Source of the DNA: Datnioides undecimradiatus
Taxonomy: Eukaryota; Chordata; Actinopteri; Lobotiformes; Datnioididae
Direction: 5' to 3'
NCBI GenBank assembly: GCA_008933995.1
Contig: WARS01000015.1
Coordinates: 4,204,173 to 4,268,172, forward strand
DNA length: 64,000 nt
Shown here: positions 36,952 to 48,900 of the stretch, piece after piece
How positions within the stretch are numbered: the stretch's first letter is position 1
How the letters are laid out: every line of letters starts with the position of its first letter
Translations under genes and position numbers: made by a program
Notes under the pieces: generated by a model
What the model was told of the DNA's origin: nothing
The model's database searches: none
What the model saw: only the letters and a program-made list of their open reading frames with translations

Positions 36952-39900
36952 TCATTTGGGGCTGAAAACGCCGGGTTCCAGCTTGGTGCTGCTGCTGCGG
37001 CCCCAGCAGCTGGCCGTGATGCTCATACTGCGCTGTGTTGCTCCCTGGCTGTAGCTGTGAGCGCACTCCATCCGCTCACCGTCTGACTGGCTCTGTGTGC
37101 GTTCTGGTCTGTTGTGGATGCTGCCTGTCGGGGAGCTAGGGGCCGGTTGAGAGGAGATGGTGCGCAGCAGGTGGTTCCTCTTCCTCAGGAAGTCGCTGTT
37201 TGCGCCCAGGCCGAAGCTGCCTTTACGTAGCACCATGCGCGCGCTGCTGGACTTGGCTGGCCGAGAGCGATGGTTATACTCCAGCTGGGACAAATGAGCT
37301 GCATATCCCTCTGTGATGAACTGTCAAAAGGGTGAGAGCAGAGACATGCTGTCAACTATAAAGAAGACAACATTTTGGTTCAGTTCTCATTCGGTTAAAT
37401 GAGTTTACAGGATTAGACTTGACTACTGTCATTTAATTTTATATTTGGTTATTCTTCAAGTTATGCATAAATTAATTAATGGTACCTGGCACTGGTGCTG
37501 CATCTTCTTGGAGGGTCTACCGACAATGTATATCTGGGAGGGAGGCAGGCCAATGGAGGTGTAGACTGAGATGTCTTTGGTTGATCCGTAGCCGGCGAAA
37601 ATCTTCATGTGAGCCTTGAATCAGTCAAATGAAGAGTAATATCATCATGTGTTAATGTTCTCACCACTTATACCATAGGAAAAAGAATAGGACTAAACAT
37701 AGACAAACTACAATACTAAAACTACACGTAAACCCCTGCTTAATCTTCCCTTCTTCTGAGTCTGACCTCTGTCAACGACTTGAGGAAGTTGGCCTTGTGT
37801 CTGAGCGGGTCGTGGACCAGGCCGTCGCAGAAAGAGACAATGCCGTGAGGGAAGTTGTGCTGAGACAACCAAGCCACCACCCGCTGCTTCTGCATGTCTG
37901 GTCTTCCTGTCACATAGATGATCAAATAGCCTAAATCCTGCCAGTGCCTGCAACGATGAGGAGCAAGAGATCAGACATAAACAAAAATGTCACATTCTGG
38001 TGTCTGGAAAGCACTCTTGTTTCGTAAGCAGGAGAAGAAAAGTACCTGACAACATCCACGGCTCCTGCCCGCACTTTAGGATCACTGCCCATGATTGATA
38101 CACTGGCAGCAAATGACCCGTCGATGCTGAACACCACAAACTCTGTGCCTCGCGGAATAACTGTCAGGTAACTGTCTGCAAATGTGTGATCGCCTCTGAA
38201 TGAAAAGAACAGTACAGAATAAAAAAAAAAATTGGGAAAGACAAATGAAATTGATTTTTCTTTAATATAGAATGTATATATACACATCATAACACCAGCG
38301 TGTGAGCAAAAGAACCATCTCTAAATCCAAAAAAAACCCAAACAAGCACACAAAACGTTAGCATGATACTGTCAAACTGTTATGAATTCAGAAATACTGA
38401 CAGATTATGAACTCCATCTCACCTGACAACCATTTTAACCGGGTAGACTCCGATGCCCAAACGTTTATCCTCTGGGATGACAAAAGACACGCGGCCACTG
38501 CTGTTAGTCACCTCTGTGTTGAAGTACACCCACTCTCCTGATGGCGGCTGGGTCATGATGTGGAGGTCGACCTGCACAGGATCACAAAACCTTGAGCACA
38601 AAATCGCAGGGGCGTTACTGACAGCAGCCTGTGAGTGTCGAGGCGGGTACCTTCTCGCCGGCCAAAGTGACCATGTCCAGGGGGCCGTACATGAAGCGAC
38701 CTGTCACGACCTGCTGGGTGTCCTCTGTGAACACTGCATCATTCACGCGATGGTTTGCGGTCACGTTCTGTGCAAGGAGAGAATAATAAAGTTATTGATG
38801 CTGGTTTAAAGGATGATTAAAATGAAAAAGACAAAGAGGGAATTCAGTTTTTTTTGAATCACTATATTTCCTGACATTTATGTTTTATAAAAGCTTTCTC
38901 TGTCTGATACCCTGATCTTCACATGAGTCCTCTTGCGGAGCCACTTCTCTCGAGGTTTGGAGGGGGTGAACTCAGACACTTCTTTCCCATCGAGCTCCAG
39001 GATGCTGGAGTTTTCATGCCTCATGACCTACAGGGGACATTTCAGTGACTCATCCTCAGTGCTTCTGAAGAGGACAAACAGCCTGCTGGTCACATATTAA
39101 CAGGCCATAAAGAGTGGCAGGTACTCTAATGTTGACTCACCTGTCTCAGGAGAAAAGATACAACATCGGTGGACTCCCAGTATGATGCGTGGAAGAGGTG
39201 TGGTAAAGCCACAGTGGGGAAAGCAGTCAGAGCATCGGGGCAGTACAGGGCAAAGTCCAGCCGCTTTGTGCCCCACCAATGTGCTGCAACTGTGATCGGA
39301 GTGAATAGGGTGCACAAATGTAAGCTGAAACCGTACGAATCACTGCTGAGGTATGTGATGCCACGCAAACGTGCACCCCTGAGGCTAAAGCATAAAAGGC
39401 GATTTCAGTCTTAAACCACAGTCATCACCGACTCCAGCAGCTGTTCAGCTAAAAGAAGGAAATCAGGAGTTTAAATTTGTTGTTAACAGAAAGTCATATG
39501 CTGAAAGAGCAGGAGAAAGAGAAAGTTAGAAATGATACATGATTATTTGGGCAACTGAAGATAGTTATTCATGTTAGTATGAGCATGAAACATGATCATG
39601 GATTTGTAAAGAAGGGGCAAGGTCTGGATTTCTACATTATTCCTCATCAATGGAAGCGATTGCCTTGAATCCTTTTGAATCAATTTTGAAAGAACACAAG
39701 TAAAGAGAGAGAAAACCAACAGCGTTGAGTTTGGGGGATTTTGACACAGTATAGAGAAGCGCAGAGAGAAGAACTGCAGCCTCATGTTGATATCGGAAGG
39801 CCCCTCCCTCAGGAAAATACCTTGATCCACTTCAGCTTGGGAGTCCAGTGAGACCAGATCAGATATAGCACAGTCCAGCCCGGCTGACAGGCAGTTCTCG

Positions 39901-42900
39901 TACTGACCAATGGGACTTAGACCCTCGCTAGTCTCTGCCTCACCATCCAGCTCTGCCACTAGGTCTGCATCAGGAGATCCTGCGACCTGGTCAGCGCCTG
40001 CTTTCTTACAGGACTTAGGAGGATTTTTCAGGAAGAATTTGTTTTGTGACGATAGGGCGAGTTGGGACAAAAGGCTGAACTTTTTGGATTGGATAATTTG
40101 GCATGATTTGGCTATGGGGAAAAAACAAAGAGAAAGAAATCACATGAAATATTGACGCATTTTGGTATGTAGATGTTGGGTTTGAAAGATAGATGTTAGG
40201 ATGCTTCTGGTTTCAATAAGCTGCCTAAAACAGAATGTAACGTGAATGTAAAAGATGAAATATAATTGTTAGTACAGTAACAGTTAAGGCAGGGTGGTGC
40301 TCTTGAAAGTCCCTCTGATGCTCCGCTGTCATAATTAGTTAATGTGCATCGCCAGGGTTTAACAGGAGGTGTTAAAACAGCAATGTGCAGCACAGGAATG
40401 TGAGGTACAAATAAATGCTCTGGGAACAAAAGTGAAATAGAGAGGGAAGGAGGAGATACACAACATAAAACACAACAGAATACTGGTCATCTCGGCAAAC
40501 ATCGCACCAGGGAGTGGACAATGCAAGAATGGCTGAGGGAGGCAGGTGTCTACATGCATTGCAACATCAGATAAATGCAGCACTCGTTCATTGCATTTAC
40601 ATTTAGACAGTGGATAAGAGTAAGACAGACAGTGAAAAGTGGCGCTAAACTTGCTGCTCTTGCAGGACTCTGCCTGCTTATGTTGGGACTGTTTATAATG
40701 TAGGAGTTACATCTGGCTAAGCAGAAGTAGAGAAAGGAGAGGGGTGTGCGTGTCTATCTGGCTGGTTATGCTGCTCCAGCTACAGTGCAGGGTGTGTGTA
40801 AAGTCAGAGGAGCGGGCTTGAAAGAAAGAGAGGAGATGAAGGAGGAGAGTTGGAAAATGTAGGGAAAAGTTAGACTGAGAGAAAGAGGAAGAGGATAACT
40901 GGACCAGTGTTTGTGTGAGTGGAAGGCAGAGAGAAAGAGAGAGGCTTGTTGGTATTGAGAACACTTACTGTTGGCTATGTTGGTGGCAGTGTAACTGTCT
41001 GCCATTCCTGAGACCTGGCTGGCAATGCTGACCTCACTGGCCCTCCGCTGGCCCCGGGAGAGGGGGCCCGTTACGGGGGATGAGGGGTACGAACTGTCCA
41101 TGAAGACACCACCATGAGACTGAACAACATCCGCTATTGAGCCGAAACAAGGAGATCCCATTAGACAGAGACACAGGTAAGGGGAACTCACAGTGATGAG
41201 GGGAGGGAGGGAGATGTGGATTAGGGTGGCAGGAGAGAGATGTGACGGCAGGCACCATGGTTTCAGAGGACATATGAAACCAAAAGGCGGCCACAGGGCA
41301 GCCAAGGTCAGATTGCTGTAACCGACCGAGTGGCACATGAGTACATAAAACACTTGGTGAATGTAAACTCACAAAGGTCCACATCTGTTACAGTCACACC
41401 CACATGTTAGCACTACTTCTTAAGCTGATTTGTATCCGACAACTAGGAAATGTCATGTTGAAGTCCTTTGTAGGCATAAAAAGTGTGTGGTTTTCTAAAA
41501 TCATTTGACCTCTGACCATTATCACAAGGAGAAACACGGGAACAGTAAATTCAGGATGTATAGATAGGGCTCCACGTACAGCACACTATGCAAACACGTC
41601 ACAAGGAGCACAATCTTCACATAAACAACTCTTTGAAATTCAGACGATAGTGGAAATACCCTCCGTCCGTATCAATAATCTTATATTATGGAAATGATGC
41701 AGACACAATAAAATCTGGCTTTAAAACCACAGCACAAACACAAATGCATGAGTCCTCCAAACACCGAACATGACAAGAATGCGTGATGGCAGTGAGTATT
41801 TCCATACCAAGTTTTAACAATTCTAATTCCAATCAGAAAAGTTGAAAGATCAAGACTTTATCCAGCGAATTAGACAGTTTAGAGAAAGTCATTTCGATAA
41901 AAGAAGAGGTGAGGCATGTGAACAGCATATATCCTGTTCTTTCAGTGAGATTTGTCTGAATGGATCAAAAACATGACTGCTGTTATTAACTCGTGAAACT
42001 ACAGCGATGGGAATACTCAGAAAGAACACATGGTGGGTATAAATCTGAACATCTTGGACATGACATTAACAAGGATGGAACAAACAGACAAAAGAAACAC
42101 AGTGAATGAGAGTGGGGGCAGATGCAGGTGAATGGGAGAGGCTACACACACTCCATAGTGGCGGGTGTGGCTTTGAGGGAACCCTCCTGCCAGTTTAGCA
42201 CAGGCACAGGGATGCAGGTCTCACTGATGGTCTCCTGACAGCGAAAGGACAGGGGAGGCCCGCTGTCAAGTAGCAGCTGAGCGTTGCTCTGGACTGTCTC
42301 CACTAGAGAGGAAGGTGGAGGGGCAGAGGGGACAGAGGTCAGGGAGGGAGGATTCAGAGTAGGTAGAGAGCCACAAACGTAGATATGGGGACAGGAGGCC
42401 GAGAGAGGAGGAAAGAAAGAAGACAAGGAAGACACAAAAACATATGAAGCAAGAACAACTGAACATGAGACAAAGAGAAAGCAGAGTCAAGCCCTTAGTC
42501 GAGCCCACTTCTATGAACCTCAACTGCTGGTCATTCATATACAGTCACATAACCCTCATCTAAGGTTGCAAATGCCCTGGAATTTGCAAGTTATAAAACC
42601 CTTTGGGCTCCCTTAACTCACAAATATCACAAATTTTATTTTAATGCATACTGACAACTTAAGACAGTTGCAACAAAACCCTGATGTCCCTAAGAGATAT
42701 CTTTAAGCTTGTACAGCTTATGAACCCTCAAGCCTGGACTCCTGGTTCAGTGGCAAAATGTATTTAAACCTACAAAAAATCCTCTGCTCATGAGGTATCT
42801 AACTAGTTCTGTGTCCTTTTCTCAGGCTGATCACTGACAGATGTTTGTATAAAAGGGGTAAGTTGAGGCTCTAAGGGTTACTCCACCATAATGACCAGTC

Positions 42901-45900
42901 CAAACAGAAACCACCAGCAGGACTATGACCACATTCAGATGAATAAACTGCTTCACAAAGGACGCTGAAGCACAAACAGTAGAAAAATGATTCATTTTTC
43001 TGAGACAATGTTTACTCTGTGCATAAAGGAACTCATACTGTGCTGCTAAGATGTATTTAAGGCATGTGTTCTCTATGGCATGCATCAATGGGACATAGGG
43101 CAGTGTCAGCTGATTTTTGGCTGTTTTACATTTGTGTCTGTGCATGTGAATCCGAGGCGGAGCTACATCAATTTTCCTAAATCATAATTCATGAGTGGAT
43201 ATTTACTGAATCGTTATAAATGAGGCGTTTATGCATCATCGGTGCAGAAGGCTCACCCAGTAGGGCAGAGTTTCCATCTCCCAGGGGAAAGCGCTGGTAC
43301 CGTGGCACGTTGAAGGGAGGCAAGAGGTGAAATTTCCTCTCCAGCAGAGGCTCCAGGCGGGAGGCTGAGGGATCAGCTGGGTGGAACAGGTTATAGACCT
43401 GCTGACAGGCAGGTCGCAGCTGGGCCACTAGGGGGAGAGATTGAATCAAAGACATTAGAGAGGTGAAGGATCCATGGACCCTTTCCCTTGGATGGATTAT
43501 TTGTGAAATACTATCTTTCTTTGGATATATTCTACAGAAATCATATGAGGTTTGTAAGCTTTGAAGTCTTGATAATGACAACCAGACATACAATTAACAT
43601 TTTATGATGGAAAATGCACTTTTGCAAATTACTTTCTCAAGGACTGCTTACCATCCAGCATAGGAATGACAGTCTTTCTCAGGGCAAGTACCAAGCCCAG
43701 TGGAGAGCCAAACAGGAAAAAGTCGGACACCTCAAAGTCAAACTTCCCCAGGGAGCCTCCGTCGAGCATAGTGCTGCTGCTCGACCTGCGAGAGGCTGCG
43801 TCATTCCGCAAGACGCTGGAGTGTAGGCTGGAACGACAGCACAAAGTCATTTTCTCATGTACGTCATTCTTTTTAAAATAATAACTGGCTATTTTTAAGA
43901 AAATATCTCCCAGGTTAAGATTTTTGTCATCCCACTCTAAACACACCTGGACAGGAAGGCCTGATGTTGTTTTATCGTATCCATTTCGTAGGTGGAGGAG
44001 TCGCTTCTCTTGCGAGGCAATTGCCTCTTCGTGTCGTCGCCTGCACCTGTGCGAGGGATGTCGATGTTGCTTCGACTGAGGTGCCGGCTGCCCTCCAGGG
44101 TGGGAGAAGCTGAACCGTGCCCACTGTTGATGCTGATGCCAGGAGAGAGGAGGTCCTGGTCCTGATTGGTTTATTGAGGAATATTTGTTATGAAATCTTA
44201 TAGCACTTCAGAGAAAGCCTGCATCGAGCGTGATGAGTTCAAATATAGTTTTATATATATATATATGTTCACTCGTCTGAATGTTTTGTCTCTCACCTGT
44301 ACACTGACGACACTGCCCCTGCGACTGCTGTTCTGGCTCTCATTAACTGTCTGATTGCTACTGCACAGTGCATCAAATCCCAAGATTCCTCCCACGCAGT
44401 CCCCAATGAGACACACCTTGAGAGGACAAAGGTCAGGCATGAAGTTAATAAAACGCATCCTTAGTGTTTAGCCATCTATCATCCATCTATAACAACAATA
44501 CAAAACGCCAATAAAGAAAAGCTCAAAACTACTGATATCGAGAATTTATTGATAGTATTGATCGTGTCACAGTGCAGTAGCTGACCTGTCCAGAGAAATT
44601 TGCCCCATCCAGAGACTTTATGAAGTCTGCATACACCTGGTTGGCTCTGACGATGACGGTGGCCATGGCATCCTGGTACTGTGGAGCAGAGGTGGCCAGG
44701 AGGGGGAGAGCTGCCAGGGGGATGTGGTCCTGGCTGCTGGACAGACAACCCTCATCATAGCTGTATGGGCTCAGGCTGCACAAAAGAAGAAACAAAATTA
44801 AATTATGAACATATTTTAAACATCAAGGCGGTCCACAGAAATAAACACAAGGAGAGGGGGCAATGGCCATGAGCTGCACCTGGCTTCTTTCCATCAAAAG
44901 CAAACAGCAAACACAGTCAATAAACAGAGTCCTTCAATCATTACGTGCAATGCCTGGAGCATGCAGAGGAATGTGTGCATGTATGTCCTCTTACTTGGAC
45001 ACCAGGGAGAAGGCCTCGGCACAGATGGCAGGGCAAGGTACCAAGCGGATGGCGATGCGTCCCAGCGCAGCAGGGTAGTGAACACGCATGACTGTGTCAA
45101 AAGCCGTACTAATCGTGTTGACGTCGGCCTGCTTGCTGTTCTGGTCCCCTCCGCCTGTGTCCAGGATGTTCCCTCCATGCAGAACCAAGATCAGCACATG
45201 GATCTTGGAAGGCTGCAGACACTGTTGGGATGAGCTCTCCTGAGAAGAGAACAGGGAAAAAAAAAGAAAGAAAGAAAGAAAAATAGGCGTGATGGATTGG
45301 GGATGACAAGGAACAGCTCTTGGAGAGAGATCAATAAATGATATTTTTACTTGTGAAAACATCCTTTTATCCAGCATGACAATTAGCATGCATACTGAGT
45401 GGGGGGGGGATCACAGAAAACCAGTAATGCCTTCGCCATTGTGCATCAAATTATTTGTGCTTTGTCAGATGTGGGAGTCATTTTTGTTTTCATCTCTTCA
45501 AACACGGAGCACACAACAAAATGTTTGTACAAACTTCTTTTCACAGCAAGAGAGGGGTGGAGAACCATGAAGGGAAACAGACCAAAACCAACCTACACTC
45601 CACCTGGACAACTGCAGCAAACAATGACAATGCTTCCTGCGGACAAGTCACATTAGACTGAACGACATGATGAGCAGTATTGATTTGGTTTTTTTAAAAT
45701 CTGATACAAAACATTTTCAAAAAGCACTACATGTACACTCAACACCACAGCTGCAAGTACACAGGAGTTGAACAGAGGGTGGTGAGGTTGAGATGTACAC
45801 ATGGATTCGGGTTTGGGCAACAGTGGGGGGAAAAAACGGGCAGGGGCAGTAAATACTGGGTTTGCTCTGGGAGATTGGGATTCTCTGTGGAGCTACTGTA

Positions 45901-48900
45901 GCCCACAATGCACTGTGGCCAAAATGTTTACTTACTGACTGATGCCTTGTTACCGTGATGGTAGGAATGGGAGAGCTATCGGCTTGGCCTCTAACAAAGC
46001 CACGCATCTGAACACAAAAGGACAGAGAGGCTCAGGGAAAAACATCCCTTTTCTTATCTTCCAAACTGTAAAACCTGATACAAATGAGTACTTTCATTAA
46101 GACGAAATCAAGATTAACGGAGGCTTTTGGGTCCGGATGGGCACTTTCTGCAGATGCTTGCTTAGGAGACGGTTGGTGAAGGTTGTGTTGAGTAGATACA
46201 CACTCAATGTCAGACACACATACCTCATCTAGTCTTTCCTCACTGGTTGCTCTTTCATAATCCACTGTCATCTCCTTGAACAGCTCACCTGCAAACACAC
46301 ACACACACAAAAACGCACAAATTCAAGTACTGAGGCAAGGCGACTGACTGTGTTGAAGTGCTCATGGACCTCATCATACCAGGAGTATCCTCTGTGTCCG
46401 CAGCCTCAATCTTGTCCATGAGGTCGTTGGAGTTCCACTTGGCGATTTCCTTCGGGAGGACATCCTCGCTGTCTGAGAGATCCTCTGCAGGGGCGACACA
46501 AGACAATCATGATCAGCTACTGCATATATGCCATTTGGGGGTTACAAACTTGTTGTCATTGCCCTGACAACATAACCGATGTATGGTGATCAACAGGGCT
46601 GTATAAGAAACATGTGCTCATTCAGTTAACCAATGCAAAGAAACATTGTAAAGCTTTTCCTCTATATATTGCCCAATAAATCCCTAAAAGCATCACTCAC
46701 TTGGTGGCCAACAAATGCAACGCAATAATAGGCACACGCAATCATCCATTCTCAGTGGGCAGGAATAAATTGGTTTTATTTTTATGATGCATTTACAAAA
46801 CAGAAAAACATAATAATTCTCTTTAACTATTACTCACTGAGAAGAGGTTTGGGCTAGTATGTTTCTTTTGAATTTATATGAACATATTGTTGGATTGTGC
46901 TTTCCACCCAATGACATTAATCTGCGATTTAAAAATGAAGGTTCAGGATCTGAAAGGGAATATCCCGTTTTATCCCACAATTTCTCTCCTGGGACATTTT
47001 TGTTACACTGCCAGTATCTTCGTTTCTGAGAAACAGGCAGCCGCCTCCTGTTCATTTCAGTTTGTGTCGGCAAACTGAAAATCTAATCTAAGATTTAAAA
47101 TAACAAATGTCAGTTAATTCCTTTTACCTCTACAGTCACAACACAACTTTTATTAATAAGTGGTCATCTTTTTATTTTGCTGTGACGCAGGAGGCAGGTT
47201 CTCATAAACACACACTATAGTAAGACTGTCTTTAACATCAAAAGCCAAGCCATCTCGAACCTCTAGTGATGTTTCCTTTTTTTTTTTTTTTTTTTTACCT
47301 TTTCAAGATTTTTTTCTCTTTTACTTCAAAATATTTCATTTATAAACATGTTTCACAAACCAGCCTTAAGCTGTGGTAAAAGTACTGTATAGATAATGAG
47401 GTAGCTTAATATCATAAATCTATATATCTTTTTATATCAACAGATTTATCAAATTCAAGTTAATAAACAGCATTTTATTCCATTCTCAACTGCATATCAG
47501 CAGTTAGATTATTACAGATACATTGGTTTTATTCTCAGTTTTGAGGAATCGTGATCATTGGTAGAATTAAAGCCCTGGCAAACCAGACGCACTGAAGGTG
47601 GCATTTATGAGTTCTCCTTTCCTTTATTCATTTGCACTGAAAAAATATTTCTCTGCCACACAGAAAAAGAGAACATGACAGTTAAAAATAAACTTGGACT
47701 TGCATCTCAAGTGTTTGCAATAGATGATTACTGCAAGAGGACCACGGCCACAAACACACTTCAGTGATAGAAATCTAATATCAGAGGCAATCTGAGCCAA
47801 GTCAGCCTGTTTCCAAATTTAATTTGTGTACCACCATCATGTGATTCATCCAGGCATCAAAGCACACACTTATGTTCATATATACTCTATCTCAAGTTCA
47901 TTTTGATACACCAGGCTCATTTATTTACCATAATTACATAACTGTTTATTTCATAAGGTCTTCTCTGCAATGTAGAAAAACCTGTAAAATCATAAATATA
48001 GACTAAGATGGAACAGTTGTAATCACTGTGACTGTCACTGAGACAAAAAGTAATTTATAATAGTGTAAGTCATAGATTTAATCGGCTCATTTAATGAAAT
48101 ATAACGTGCTTTCACCTGAGGCACCTGACATGCTACAATTAATCCATACGAACATGAATACTGCAACGCACAATAAATTATCGGATGTCAACACAATTCA
48201 GTGTAATGATTTCCAGTTACTCAAAATGACAGGAGCGAGATTTATTAAACTGAAACAGGTGGAGTCTGATGAGTGAAGCTAAATCTGTATCAATATAATA
48301 AACGACGGCACGATTTTATTTCTGTTCCATCATCCTGACAAAATGTTAAGAAACAATTTCAACACACAAACAGTGATTAATTAATTGAAGGGTGGGGGGG
48401 TCATTTATTGCTTGGACATATCAGGAATTGGTGTGTGTGTGTGTGTGTGGTTGTGTAAATAAACGATGATGCAGTAACTAGAGTGTGTTGGACGACTGTG
48501 ATTTCTGAGCCGGACATCAGGTTTGGTGAGACATCTGGCCCGGATCCTCGGCCAAACTCATCCAGCAGAGAGAACAAGGGTGTTGCACCACACCCACCTA
48601 TTGCAACTGCAGCCCCAAAGCATGCTGGGTATCTGGGAAGCTTAAGAACTGATCTGTGGTTAAAGAGATGCATGCAGAGTCAGCGGAGAAGGGAGCAAGC
48701 AGGCTCTTGGAAAACTGCACACAACAAACACATTTAATGTTCCAACTGTAGAAAAAAAAAAATCAAGACTGTGGTTACCATGAGCGTCGAAGAACTCCTC
48801 GTCTGAGCTGTCGTCTGAGTCTCTCGCTATGCTCTGCATCCTCCACTCTGAGATGCTGTGACGTGATGGGCTCACTGAAAGACCGCACATGAACAAAAAA

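Larger units (their letters stand above)
46485..48778 (-). other. PITPNM2 intron interrupting the FFAT motif
   Basis: A 2.3 kb intron with a 20-base T run (47277-47296) and a GT microsatellite (48431-48449). No additional exon recognised. Confidence 0.75.

Noticed and set aside
39543-40070. A 175-codon minus-strand open frame as a separate gene
   Set aside because: It is PITPNM2 cassette exon B read past its donor into the intron; the tail after EVDQ has no conservation and splicing explains the frame.
40766-41353. A 195-codon minus-strand open frame
   Set aside because: It covers PITPNM2 exon 40969-41133 with chance open intronic sequence on each side.
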